A stretch of 64,000 nucleotides of DNA from contig NW_026111629.1 of assembly GCF_024679095.1 (NCBI RefSeq), positions 300,001-364,000 of the forward strand, in the 5' to 3' direction. A program made the translations under genes and the position numbers. A model generated the notes under the pieces. It did not search any database. It was given only the letters and a program-made list of their open reading frames with translations, and was not told the DNA's origin. This stretch comes from Eriocheir sinensis. Its lineage: Eukaryota > Arthropoda > Malacostraca > Decapoda > Varunidae. Shown one piece after another: positions 1-9,849 of the stretch. Numbering within the stretch: position 1 is the stretch's first letter; each line of letters starts with the position of its first letter.

Positions 1-84
1 TGAACCCTTGGTGTTTAATGTGCCATGTAACTGTTATCCTCACACGCTTTTCTCGCCTCCACCACCGTGTTCCCGACGAGCCGC

Positions 85-1026
85 TTAGTGGAACCTTTGT
101 GTGCTGACCACCGCCTGCTGGGGGCCTTGCGTGCTGACCTCCCGCCACTGGGAGCCGGTCTTGAAGGCGAGCGTGTGGCGGGCGTGGTCCAGCACGGCGC
201 CGTACTTGCACAGGAGGGAGACGCCCATGACGAAGTCATAGTCGTTGGAGGCCACCTCCTCCAGCGGCGCGGCGTTCACGCGGCAGCCGTCGCCCAAGTC
301 CAGCACGACGCGCTTGGGCAGCCTGCGGCCTTTCCTGCTGGCGAGGAGCAGCTTGCGGCGCCTTTCTGACACGTGGAAGCCTTGGGCGCCGGTGTCCAGC
401 AGCACCGTCATTGGCCTAGCCCACGCCGCGCCGCCCTCCCGCCGCACCCAGAGGACGTCAGGCTCCACGGAGCGCTCCGTTTTCCTCGGCCTCCGCCGCA
501 GCTGCTGCGGGCGGCCGGCGACGATCGCCCAGCCGTCAGGCCGAAACACCTGCACCATGCGGCCGCGCCGCAGGTGGTGGGCGTCCAGCACGACCTCGTC
601 TGCGTCGTACATGTCCTCCAGCCACGCCGGGAACACAGTGGCGGGGACGACCATCTCCACGCCGCCCCCCAGACTGATGGGGACGGCCTTCAGCTCTATG
701 ACGTCCAGCACCCGCGAGCCGATCCAGAGAAGGATCTCCTGCTTGGCGGTGGGCTCCGTGCCGGTGATCAGCCCCAGCCTCTTGGCCATGGTGTGGAAGA
801 GGAAGGTGATCTGGGCCCCGGAGTCCAGCTGGACGAGGCACGCGTGGCCGTTCACCGAGCCCAGCACACGATTGTGGTCATCCACGTGAAGACACGGGTG
901 GCTGCCGAGCCGCCGCCTCTTCCTGGCGGGAACCGACGGCGGCTCCAGCACCAGCCTCACCGCCTCGCCCTTGCCGGGGCTGCGCGGCCGCTTGTTCGAA
1001 ACCCGATGCACTGGCAGGGGAGTCAT
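85..1026 (-). CDS. Single-chain tandem retropepsin-like aspartic protease (two D[S/T]GA lobes)
   Basis: A 313-residue frame opens with ATG at 1026 and ends at 85. Two copies of a retropepsin-like fold are visible. Lobe 1 has the active-site motif LDSGAQ at residues 67-72 inside a hydrophobic strand; lobe 2 has LDTGAQ at 210-215. Lobe 2 ends with a DFVMGVSLL...AVLD segment (264-280), which matches the conserved C-terminal strand and glycine of retropepsins. The matching part of lobe 1 (VVLDAHHL, 145-152) lacks that glycine. Residues 12-40 are basic (KRPR, ARKRRR) and could be a nuclear signal. Retropepsins normally work as homodimers with one D[S/T]G each, so two lobes in one chain suggest a pepsin-like pseudodimer; this is inference. 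The frame is much richer in GC than its surroundings. The DNA upstream on its strand is pyrimidine-rich, so this may be a 3' exon of a longer gene. No reverse transcriptase adjoins it. It could be a domesticated transposon protease or a host gene. Confidence 0.6.
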   Translation of the reverse strand: MTPLPVHRVSNKRPRSPGKGEAVRLVLEPPSVPARKRRRLGSHPCLHVDDHNRVLGSVNGHACLVQLDSGAQITFLFHTMAKRLGLITGTEPTAKQEILLWIGSRVLDVIELKAVPISLGGGVEMVVPATVFPAWLEDMYDADEVVLDAHHLRRGRMVQVFRPDGWAIVAGRPQQLRRRPRKTERSVEPDVLWVRREGGAAWARPMTVLLDTGAQGFHVSERRRKLLLASRKGRRLPKRVVLDLGDGCRVNAAPLEEVASNDYDFVMGVSLLCKYGAVLDHARHTLAFKTGSQWREVSTQGPQQAVVSTQRFH

Positions 1027-1040
1027 CTCAGTGTGTTGTG

Positions 1041-1305
1041 AAGAAGAGTGAATATGTAAAAAGAAAAAGATGATGTTGATGAAGAAGAACAGGAGGAAAG
1101 AGAAGGAGAAGGAGGAGGAGGAGGAAACGATAAAGAAGAGAGGATAAGTAGAAGAAAAAGATGATGTTGATGAAAGGGAGCAAGAAGAAAGAGAAAAAGA
1201 AGAAGAAAAAGGAGGAGGAGGAGGAGGAGGAGGAGGAGGAAAAGATGAAGAATAAGAAAGAAAAAGTAAAAGATGATTATGAAAAAAAAACTGAAGTTGA
1301 CTCTA
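1041..1305. repeat. Purine-rich GAA/GGA low-complexity tract
   Basis: The plus strand is almost pure purine (GAAGAA, GGAGGA and AAAGAA runs). Reading frames here encode only Lys/Glu or Ser/Leu/Phe runs and are not genes. The complement is a long pyrimidine tract directly upstream of the minus-strand protease frame, so it could include an intron end for that gene. Confidence 0.85.
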
Positions 1306-1319
1306 GTAGTCAGTTTGCC

Positions 1320-2060
1320 CATGCCAGGAAACAGCGTCTGGTTCGTACAAGTGACAGCTGGGAGAATGGTCTTGTGGTTTCTTTTGGCAGGGCGCGAGGT
1401 ACAAAGGGAGCGCAGGCGAAGGTGGGTTTGGACGTGGTGGGGGTGACAGTATTGGGTGGTTGGGGAAGGGTGGAGGGTGAGGTGTGGATGGAGGGAGATG
1501 TGGTATCAGAAGTGGAGGAGGAGGAGGAGGTTGAGTTCGTGTTGGAGGTGGAAGTGGAGGATGGAGTGGTGATGAGGAAAGGGGAGGAGTCAAGGGTGTT
1601 GGAGGGAGAGGAAGGGAGAGCGGGAGAAAGGGGAGTGGTATTGTGGATGGAGGTGGATGAGGTAGGAAGGGAGGTGGATGGAGTAGAAGGAATGGCAAGG
1701 GTGGCGGCGGGTTCAGGCGTGGCAGAGGAGATCGTGTTGGAGGTGTAAGGGGAAGATGGAGTGGTGATGAGGATAGGGGAGGAGTTAATTAAGGGTGTTG
1801 GAGGGAGAAGAGGGAGTGGGAGTGGATGAGGTAGCAAGGAGGTGGAGGGGGTAGAGGGAGTGGGTGGGGTGGCGGGGGGTTCAGGCGTGGCAGAGGTGTG
1901 GGGTGGTTGAGGCGTGGCAGAGGAGATCGTGTTGGAGGTGGAAGGGGAAGATGGAGTGGTGATAAGTGTAGGGAGGAGTCAAGGTGGTGAAGGAGAAGAG
2001 GGTGGGAGTGGATGAGGCAGCAAGGAGGTGGATGGGCGGAAGGATTAGTAAGGATGGAGG
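1320..2060. repeat. G-rich degenerate minisatellite
   Basis: The words GGAGGTGGAAG, AGATGGAGTGGTGATGAGG and TTCAGGCGTGGCAGAGG recur at about 1540, 1705-1765 and 1873-1960 in the same order. This gives roughly 150-200 bp imperfect units with no complete register. The reading frames across it are compositional. Confidence 0.7.
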
Positions 2061-2079
2061 CGGGTTCAGGCGAGGAAGG

Positions 2080-2735
2080 GAAGAAGGAAAGAGAGGAAGG
2101 AAGGGAAAAGGAAAAGTGGAAGGAAAGGAACGGAAGGGAAGGAAGGAAGGAAGAAAAGGAAAAGAAATTATAAGTAAAGAAGGAAAAGAAAGGAAGGAAG
2201 GAAGGAAGGAAGGAAGGGAAGATAATTGAAGAGAAGAGAGAGGAAAGGGCGGAAAAAGTGGAAGAGAAAGGAAGGAAAGGGAAGAAAAGAAAAAAGGAAA
2301 CACTTTAAACACTTTATTATGCTTACAAAAAAATGGTTTTATAATGAGCAGAAATGAATTTAATAATTTGTAAGCAGGGCAGGGCAGGGATGGGAAGGGA
2401 AGAGAGAGAAGGGAAAGGACGATAAGAAAAAGTGGAACGGAAGGGAAGGGAAGGGAAGGGAAGGAAAGGAAAGGAAAGGAAAGGAAAGGAAAGGAAAGGG
2501 AAAGGACGAGAAAGAAAGTGGAAGGGAAGGGAAGGGAAGGGAAGGGAAGGGAAGGGAAGGGAAGGAATGGAAGGGAAGGGAAAGGAAGGGACGAGAAAGA
2601 AAAGGGAAGGAAGGAAGGAAGGGAAGGAAGGAAGGAATGGAAGGGAAGGAAGGAAAGGAAAGTGAAAGGGAAAGGACTAGAAAGAAAGTTGAAGGGAAGG
2701 TAATGGAAGGGAAGGGAAGGAAGGGAATAACATGT
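2080..2735. repeat. GGAA/GGGAA microsatellite clusters
   Basis: Runs of GGAA and GGGAA units cover 2080-2300 and 2400-2730. An AT-rich unique island lies at about 2305-2385. Frames over this tract encode only Gly/Lys/Glu/Arg or Phe/Leu/Pro/Ser strings. Confidence 0.9.
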
Positions 2736-2794
2736 GTCCCCTGTCATTTGTTCCCCCAGTCTTTGGAGTTTGTTTAGGCTAAGATTAATTGCAA

Positions 2795-2911
2795 TGATGA
2801 AGAGGAAAAGAACCCGACTCTCTCGTGGCCTTCGGAAATAGTTGTTGTGAGCCGAAAGCGTCTAAGAACACGCGCCTTACACCCATCACACCTACACCCA
2901 CACTTGACAAG
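2795..2911. repeat. Dispersed repeat, left half, interrupted by the hAT element
   Basis: The string with ACCCGACT, GTGGCCTTCGGAAATAG and GAAAGCGTCT matches the sequence at 8725-8780. It forms the left part of a repeat that continues immediately after the hAT element at 8617. The last eight bases (2904-2911, TTGACAAG) are the left target-site duplication. Confidence 0.6.
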
Positions 2912-2925
2912 CAGGGCCGGATTTA
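2912..2925 (+). repeat. hAT left terminal inverted repeat
   Basis: CAGGGCCGGATTTA, a perfect inverse of 8595-8608, directly abutting the 8-bp duplication. Confidence 0.85.
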
Positions 2926-3109
2926 GGGCAGGGCCCATAGGGCCGCGGCCCAGCTAGGGCCCCGCGCATTTAGGGGCCCCGCGCCAGCTCCATTACATTA
3001 ATATAAGCACTTTTCTGTTTAATTCAAGGATACCACTGCCATCCTTTCGTGTCATATCAATATAATCCCTGACTTGAGTCACGTAAAACATTTGAGCTTA
3101 TTAGCAAGT

Positions 3110-4614
3110 ACGACTCTTTTTCTCGCGGCACATTTACAGAAACATGCCAACCAGGGAAGTGGTAATGTAAACTACCTCTCCTCAACACTATGTAACGAGC
3201 TGATCGATGTGTTGGGGGAAAATGTTGTGTCTACCATAGCAGCAGAAGTTAAAAAATGCCAAATATTGCTCCATATCTGTGTCTTCCCCTCCAGACGTGT
3301 CTCACATGGACCAGCAACGCCTAACCATTCGGTACATGTTGCCAGAGGGGCCAGTAGAGCGTTTTTTGACGTTTGTACCCTTAATGAATTATACAAGAAA
3401 GGAAATTGCAGAAGTAGTAGTGAATTTTTTGCATAAACCCAATATTCCCATCTGTGAGTGTCGCGGCATGATAACGCGAGCAACATGTATGCAAAATACA
3501 ATGGCACCCAGGCGCACATAAAACGTCATTGTGGATTTTCAGAGTTTGTTCCTTGGCTGGCTCATTCACTGAAGCTTGTTGCGATGTGTGCTGCTGAATG
3601 TTGCAGTGACTATGTTTGGTGCTAGGATTCAACGTCTGCATGTTTGTCTGGTCAAGTCAACACATCGTTGGCGCAAACATGGAGATGCGCTGCAAGGCTC
3701 ACCAGTTATCAAGTGCTTGCCAGACACACGATGGTCGGCCCGTGCAGATGTTGTAGAAGCCAATGGCTACGAGCATAACATAGTGCTACTAGAAAATCTA
3801 GCAATGGACGAACATCTAAATGCAGATGGTAGATATGAGGCATCTGGTCTTTTGCAGGAAATGCAGAAACTTGGGACAGTTATTATCTTAGTAACATGGC
3901 AGAACATCCTTAACAATGCAACAAGTCAGCATTTGCAGAAGCCAGGCCTTGATTAGAACACGGCAGTAAATCTACTCAAATCACTGATTGAGTGTCTTCA
4001 AGATCAACGGGACCGGCTCGATGATACGAACAGATTGCCGTCCAAAACTGTGGCCATAATGAATACAAGGACGACCGAGGACGTGTGCGAAGGCAGAAGC
4101 GACATCACGATGAAGCAGATAGCGCAGAGGACACCAAGCTGTCACCCAGGGAGAGATTCAGGACCACATCTTACACACCCATCAGCTAATACTGTCACTC
4201 AGAGATCGCTTACAATCCTATGAAACACTTCAGCATTCCTGTCTAACATCATGACTATGCAGACAGACAAGTTCAGGGACTCTGCAGCCAATCTGGTCAG
4301 GATCTATCCAAACGACCTGCTGGAACCTTGTCTGCTTTCAGAAATTGTGCATTTCCAGACATTCCTCAAGACAGCTCTAGAAGAAGGAAGCCAGGAAAAA
4401 TCGACTCAGTCACATTGTAGTTAACCATACACAACTCTGATGTGATTGCAGCGTCCGCTAACGTGGAGATGGCTCTGTGTATCTATTTGTCAATGTTCGT
4501 GACGAGCTGCACTGGAAAGAGATCGTTTTGTAAGCTAAAAAGAATCAAGGACACTGCGCAGTACCATGGGAGAAAGTCGTTTGGTGTCTGGCCCTTTTGA
4601 GTGCTGAACACAAA
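3110..4614 (+). pseudogene. Decayed hAT transposase (DUF4371 / ZMYM-like), 3' part lost to LINE insertion
   Basis: Pieces in different frames line up in order with the DUF4371-type hAT transposase. They are GSGNVNYLSSTLCNELIDVL (about 3148-3207), PDVSHMDQQRLTIRYMLPEG followed by PVERFLTFVP (about 3288-3380), the STHRW motif (about 3658), LDLNTAVNLLKSLIECLQ across a nonsense change at about 3951, and the C-terminal dimerisation core with GKRSFCKLKRIKD (about 4516-4555). The DNA-binding and RNase-H-like region is broken by at least two frameshifts, near 3280 and 3525, and several stops. The family normally ends shortly after the core; here the reading is cut at about 4615, where LINE sequence begins. 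Confidence 0.75.
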
Positions 4615-4616
4615 CT

Positions 4617-4749
4617 ATTTCCTATTGTCCTATTGTCCTTAAAAACTGTGCTTCCGTGCTGACACCCTGCCTGGTCAAACTCTTTCGCCTCTGCCTGTCA
4701 ACATCTACCTTTCCTTCCTGCTGGAGGTATGCCTTTGTACAGCCTGTGC
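4617..4749 (+). mobile_element. Outer Jockey-like LINE fragment, left part
   Basis: It matches the LINE at 63145-63265 in the same orientation, covering the segment just before the RT palm that encodes SPCLVKLFRLCLSTSTFPS. It begins mid-element with a short CCTATTGT duplication. It is interrupted after CAGCCTGTGC by the poly(T) of the opposite-strand LINE and resumes at about 7646 (CCTAAGAAGG). Confidence 0.75.
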
Positions 4750-4874
4750 TTTTTTTTTTTTTTACAACAAAGGAGGCAGCTCAAGGGCACACAAAAAAAG
4801 AAAACAATAATAAAAAAAAGCCCGCTACTCGCTGCTCCTAAAAAAAAAAAAAAAAGAGGTGGCCGAAAGCAAGA

Positions 4875-6350
4875 TCAGATACGGGAGGAGAGATGTCCTG
4901 ATACCCTCCTCTTGAAAGAGTTCAAGTCGTAGGCAGGAGGAAATACAGCTGAAGGAAGATTGTTCCAGAGTTTACCAGCGTGAGGGATGAAAGAGTGAAG
5001 ATGCTGGTTAACTCTTGCATAAGGGGTTTGGACAGTATAGGAATGAGCATGAGTAGAAAGTCGAGTGCAGCGGGGCCGCGGGAGGGGGGGAGGCATGCAG
5101 TTAGCAAGTTCAGAAGAGCAGTCAGCGTGGAAATATCGATAGAAGATAGAAAGAGAGGCAACATTGTGGCGGAATTTAAGAGGGAGAAGACTCTCACTAT
5201 GAGGAGGAGAGCTGATGAGACGAAGAGCCTTAGCCTCCACTCTGTCCAAAAGAGCTGTGTGAGTGGAGCCCCCCCACACATGAGATGCATACTCCATACG
5301 AGGGCGGACAAGGCCCCTGTATATGGACAGCAACTGTGCAAGGGAGAAGAACTGGCGGAGACGGTACAGAACGCCCAGCCTCGAGGAAGCTGATTTAGTA
5401 AGAGATGAGATATGAAGTTTCCAGTTGAGATTTTGAGTTAAGGATAGACCGAGGATGTTTGGTGTTGAGGAAGGTGATAGCTGGGTGTTGTCAAAGAATA
5501 GGGGATAGTTGTTTGGAAGATTGTGTCGAGTGGATAGGTGGAGAAACTGTGTTTTTGAGGCGTTGAAGGACACCAGGTTCTTCTTGCCCCAATCGGAAAT
5601 AATAGTAAGGTCTGAGGCTAAGCGTTCTGCAGCCTCCAGCCTTGAGTCGTAAAGTTCCTGAAGGGTGGGTCTTCTATTAAAAGAAGTTGAGTAATGCAGA
5701 GTGGAATCATCGGCGTAGGAATGGATAGGACAGTTCGTTTTGGAAAGAAGATCATCAATGAACAACAGAAAAAGAGTGGGAGATAGGACAGAACCCTGTG
5801 GGACACCACTGTTAATAGATTTAGGGGAAGAACAGTGACCGTCTGCCACGGCAGAAATAGAACGGTCAGAAAGGAAACTGGAGATAAAGGTACAGAGAGA
5901 AGGATAGACACCGTAGGAGGGTAGTTTGGAAAGCAAAGATTTGTGCCAGACCCTATCAAAAGCTTTTGATATGTCCAGCGCAATAGCAAAGGTTTCACCG
6001 AAACGGCTAAGAGAGGATGACCAAGAGTCAGTTAAGAAGGCTAGGAGATCACCAGTAGAACGCCCCTTGCGGAACCCATACTGGCGATCAGATAGAAGGT
6101 CAGAAGTGGAAAGGTGCTTTTAAATCTTCCGGTTAAGGATTGATTCAAAAGCTTTAGATAGACAAGAAAGTAAAGCTATAGGACGGTAGTTTGAGGGATT
6201 GGAGCGGTCACCCTTCTTAGGCACAGGCTGTATGAAGGCATACTTCCAGCAAGAAGGAAAGGTAGATGTTGACAGGCAGAGGCGAAAGAGTTTGACCAGG
6301 CAGGGTGAGAGCACGGAGGCACGGTTTTTAAGGACAATAGGAGGCACTCC
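4875..6350 (-). pseudogene. Reverse transcriptase of the inner Jockey-like LINE
   Basis: Polymerises cDNA at the target nick in the family. Visible RT motifs are LDISKAFDRVWH, SGVPQGSVLSPTLFLLFIDD and YADDSTLHY (catalytic Asp pair), then the thumb with LVRPRMEYASHVWGG and a C-terminus ending VSGHLSSRI. A C-to-T change turns a Gln codon into TAA at 6120-6122 (LNRKI-stop, followed by KHLSTSD), splitting an otherwise open RT. Further upstream the frame shifts near 6480. It is closely related to the copies at 7646-8399, 16211-16780 and 62183-64000. Clade assignment (Jockey/BS-like) is from motif style. Confidence 0.75.
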
Positions 6351-6405
6351 ATCAGGTCCATAAGCCTTCTGAGGATTGAGGCCAGAGAGGGCATAGAAAA
6401 CATCA

Positions 6406-7610
6406 TTACAGGCATAAAGGAGTCAGAGGGGGAATAAGTAGGAGGAATATGCCCAGAATCGTCCAGAGTGGAGTTTTTTGAAAAACAGTTTGAGAGAAGA
6501 TGTCAGCTTTAGAGATAGATGAGACGGCAGTGTTGCCGTCAGGACTGAGGAGTGGAGGGAAAGATGAAGAAGTGAAGTTGGAGGAGATGTTTTGGGCTAG
6601 ATGCCAGAAGTCACGGGAAGAGTTAGAGAAAGCAAGGTTTTGGCATTTTCTATTAATAAAATAGTTTTTGGTTAGTCGGAGAATAGATTTGGCACGATTC
6701 CGGGCAGAAATGTAAAGTTCATAATTAGTATCAATTTGAAGGCTCTTGTACCTTTTGTAAGCTGCCTCTCTATCATTGACAGCACAAGAACAAGCGTGAT
6801 CAAACCAAGGCTGTTGAGCGTGAGGAGTAGAGAAAGAACGAGGAATGTATGCTCCATTCCAGAGACAATCACCTCTGTGATGCGCTGAGCACACACAGAG
6901 GGGTCTCTATCCTGGAAGCAATAATCATTCCACGGAATCGGAAAAGTACATCCTCAGGTCGTCCCACTGAGCTGAAGCAAATGCCAAAAGCATCGCCTCT
7001 TCGGTGGGTCCAGAGGGTGTACAGGAGCGATAGGACAAGATGCAGAAATAAGTTTGTGATCGGAGGAGCCCAACGTAGAGAACAGTTTGACAGAATAAGC
7101 AGAAGGGTTTGAGGTAAGGAAGAGGTCTAGAATGTTGGGCCGGTCTCCAAGACGGTCGGGAATACGTGTAGGGTGCTGGACCAACTGCTCTAGGTCGTTG
7201 AGGATAGCAAAGTTGTAGGCTTGTTCACCAGGATGGTCAGTGAAAGAGGATGAAAGCCAAAGCTGGTGGTGAACATTGAAATCTCTAGGATGGAGATCTC
7301 AGCGAAGGAGAGGCCAAGATGTGCTCCTATTTAGAGTTCAAATAGTCAAAGAATTTTACATAGTTAGTAGAGTTAGATGAGAAATAAACAGCACAGATGT
7401 ATTTAGTAATAGAATGACAATGAAGTCTTAGCCAGATGGTAGAAAATTCAGAAGAGTCAAGGTTGTGGGCACGAGAGTTTGTGGGCACGAGAGTAAGTGA
7501 TGTCTTTGCGTAGGCGCAACATCCAGCTTTGGATTGAAATTTAGGATAGAGATAGTAGGAGGGAGCAAAGATTGCCGTCAGTAGCCTCAGAAACCTGTGT
7601 TTCGGTAAGG
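6406..7610 (-). pseudogene. Endonuclease and linker of the inner Jockey-like LINE
   Basis: Minus-strand pieces give an APE-type endonuclease C-terminus ([17 protein letters not shown], then LGSSDHKL, the SDH catalytic motif) at about 6990-7150. A linker containing RAKSILRLTKNYFINRKCQN follows at about 6640-6720. Earlier catalytic parts near 7250-7600 are recognisable only through several stops and frameshifts, and the N-terminus is missing. Confidence 0.65.
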
Positions 7611-7645
7611 AAGAGAAGGTGAAGTTTAGAGGAGTTTAGAGTTAA

Positions 7646-8399
7646 CCTAAGAAGGTTAACCGTTCCAATCCCTCAAACTACCGTCCTATAGCTTTACTTT
7701 CTTGTCCATCTAAAGCTTTTGAATCAATCCTTAACTGGAAGATTCAAAAGCACCTTTCCACTTCTGACCTTCTATCTCATCGCCAGTATGGGTTCCGCAA
7801 GTGGCGTTCTACTGGTGATCTCCTTGCCTTCCTAACTGACTCTTGGTCATCCTCTCTAGCTGTTTCGGTGAAACCTTTGCCATTGCGCTGGACATATCAG
7901 AAGCCTTTGATAGGGTCTGGCACAAATCTTTGCTTTCCAAACTACCCTCCTGCGGTTTCTATCCTTCTCTCTGTACCTTTATCTCCAGTTTCCTCTCTGA
8001 CCGTTCTATTTCTGCTGTGGTAGACGGTCACTGTTTTTCCCCTAAACCTATTCATAGTGGTGTTCCGCAGGGTTGAGTCCTATCTCCCACTCTTTCTGTT
8101 GTTCAATAATGATCTTTCCAAAACGAACTGTCCTATCCATTCTTACGCCGATGACTCTACTCTGCATTACTCAACTTCTTTTAATAGAAGACCCACCCAA
8201 CAGGAACTAGAAAGCTTAGCCTCAGACCTTACTATTATTTTCGATTGGGGCAAGAAGGACTTGGTGTCCTTCAACGCCTCAAAAACACAGTTTCTCCACC
8301 TATCCACCCGACGCAATCTTCCAAACTATCCCCTGTTCTTTGACAACACTCAGCTATCACCTTCTTCAACACTAAACATCCTCGGTCTATCCTTATCCT
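7646..8399 (+). mobile_element. Outer Jockey-like LINE fragment, right part (RT palm)
   Basis: Continues the element left at 4749. It encodes KAFESILN, a palm with ALDISEAFDRVWHKSLLSKL and YADDSTLHYSTSFNRR, then FNASKTQFLHLSTR. A nonsense change in the SGVPQG region (GGTTGA at about 8071) and small deletions break the frame. It stops at about 8399 (AACATCCTCGGTCTATCC) without a 3' UTR, after which hAT sequence resumes, so its 3' end is lost. Confidence 0.75.
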
Positions 8400-8594
8400 T
8401 ATCTTTAATAAGGACTGTATTATTACATGCATTATAAAACTTGGTTTCCTGATTTTCCTACGTTACATCTAATGAGTAGTTGGTGAGTTTGTATAAACAT
8501 GATGATTTATTATATGACAAATTTACTAAATGCTTGTGGGGTGTGAACCTGACAAGGCCCCGCATACTTTCAGGGCCCGGGGCCCCGCAACATG

Positions 8595-8608
8595 TAAATC
8601 CGGCCCTG
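8595..8608 (-). repeat. hAT right terminal inverted repeat
   Basis: Perfect inverse of 2912-2925, followed at once by the TTGACAAG target duplication (8609-8616). Confidence 0.85.
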
Positions 8609-8616
8609 TTGACAAG

Positions 8617-8868
8617 GCTTTCGTAGAGGTCGTGTTAGTATTTCCACGGGTAGTCTTATGAGCCTGGGGATAGTTTGACAAGTCTTCTGCACCATGAACG
8701 TAAGAAACAATCCCCAAAGACCCGACTAATCTCCTTTGTGGCTTTGGGAAATAACTGTTGTGCGAGTCGAAAGCGTCTGATACGGATCTTACACGCACTC
8801 ATTTGATGAGGCTTTGGTACAGGTTGTGTTAGTATATCCAGGGGTAGTTTTATGAGCCTGGTGATAGT
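8617..8868. repeat. Dispersed repeat, right half and second unit
   Basis: Continues the repeat cut by the hAT element. It carries TTATGAGCCTGGGGATAGTTTGACAAG, then TTCTGCACCATGAACG, CCCGACTAATCTCC and GAAAGCGTCTGATAC. The same ordered words occur at 2795-2880, 9760-9870 and 56330-56680. Confidence 0.6.
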
Positions 8869-9840
8869 CTGGCAAGGCTAGCACACACCCACATCAGATA
8901 AAACTTCCGTAGAGGTTGTGTTAGACTTTCCATGTGTAGTTTTATGAGCCTAGTGATAGTTTGACGAGGCTTGCACACACCCACACCAGGTAAGATTTCC
9001 TTAGAGGTTGTATTAGACTTTCCACGGGCAGTTTTATGAGCCTAGTGATAGTTTGGCAAGGCTTGCACACACCCACATCAGGTAAGACTTCCGTAGAGGG
9101 TGTGTTAGACTTTCCATGGTTAGTTTTATGAGCCTAGTGATAGTTTGACGAGGCTTGCACACACCCACACCAGATAAGACTTTCTTAGAGGTTGTGTTAG
9201 ACTTTCCATGGGTAGTCTGATGAGCCTAGTGATAGTTTGGCAAGGCTTGCACACACCCACACCAGGTAAGACTTTCTTAGAGGTTGTATTAGACTTTCCA
9301 TGGGTAGTCTGATGAGCCTGGTGATAGTTTGGCAAAGCTTGCACATACCCACACCAGGTAAGACTTTCTTAGAGGTTGTGTTAGACTTTCCATGGGTTGT
9401 TTTATGAGCCTGGTGATAGTTTGACGAGGCTTGCACACACCCACACCAGGTAAGACTTTCTTAGAGGTTGTGTTAGACTTTCCATGGGTTGTTTTATGAG
9501 CCTAGTGATAGTTTGACGAGGCTTGCACACACCCACACCAGGTAAAACTTCCGTAGAGGTTGTGTTAGACTTTCCATGGGTTGTTTTATGAGCCTAGTGA
9601 TAGTTTGGCAAGGCTTGCACACACCCACACCAGGTAAGACTTTCTTAGAGGTTGTGTTAGACTTTCCATGGGTTGTTTTATGAGCCTAGTGATAGTTTGG
9701 CAAGGCTTGCACACACCCACACCAGGTAAGACTTTCTTAGAGGTTGTATTAGACTTTCCATGGGTTGTTTTATGAGCCTAGTGATAGTTTGGCAAGGCTT
9801 CTGCACCATCAACGTAAATAACATCCCAGAAGACCCGACT
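8869..9840. repeat. 92-bp minisatellite derived from the dispersed repeat
   Basis: The word GGCTTGCAC (or close variants) has its GCT at 8877, 8969, 9061, 9153, 9245, 9337, 9429, 9521, 9613, 9705 and 9797, exactly 92 bp apart with no indels. Each unit also carries TTAGACTTTCCATGGG and TATGAGCCTAGTGATAGTTTG. The last unit returns to the parental form (CTTCTGCACCATCAACG). Minus-strand frames here are periodic artefacts. Confidence 0.9.
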
Positions 9841-9849
9841 CGGCTCCTC

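Larger units (their letters stand above)
4750..7645 (-). mobile_element. Inner Jockey-like LINE, 5'-truncated, inserted in the outer LINE
   Basis: Read on the minus strand it runs from a truncated APE-type endonuclease (TETQVSEATD near 7600, GDFNVH-like region near 7270) through a linker and reverse transcriptase to a 3' UTR. It ends in a poly(A) tail, seen as T14 at 4750-4763. The same 3' UTR and tail occur at 16650-16778. The surrounding + strand LINE stops at 4749 and resumes at 7646, so this copy is the younger insertion. Confidence 0.8.
2912..8608 (+). mobile_element. hAT-superfamily DNA transposon with nested LINE insertions
   Basis: The left end begins CAGGGCCGGATTTA (2912-2925) and the right end finishes with its exact inverse, TAAATCCGGCCCTG (8595-8608). 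Both ends then enter GC-rich subterminal sequence with repeated GGGCCC and GGGGCC words. The flanks are identical 8-bp duplications, TTGACAAG at 2904-2911 and 8609-8616; 8 bp is the hAT signature. The transposase remnant at 3110-4614 belongs to the DUF4371/zinc-finger MYM-like hAT group. Two LINE copies lie between that remnant and the right end, which explains the 5.7-kb length. The element cannot encode an active transposase. Confidence 0.88.

Noticed and set aside
245..1041. Plus-strand frames of 214 and 222 residues opposite the protease
   Set aside because: Shadow frames of a GC-rich minus-strand gene; they contain no recognisable domain, while the minus frame has two active-site motifs.
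1161..2747. Frames of 195, 175 and 288 residues in purine-rich DNA
   Set aside because: Extreme composition (Glu/Lys/Gly/Val or Ser/Pro/Phe/Leu) explained by simple repeats.
8869..9797. CRISPR-like regular direct repeats
   Set aside because: Continuous 92-bp tandem units without unique spacers, in a eukaryotic genome.
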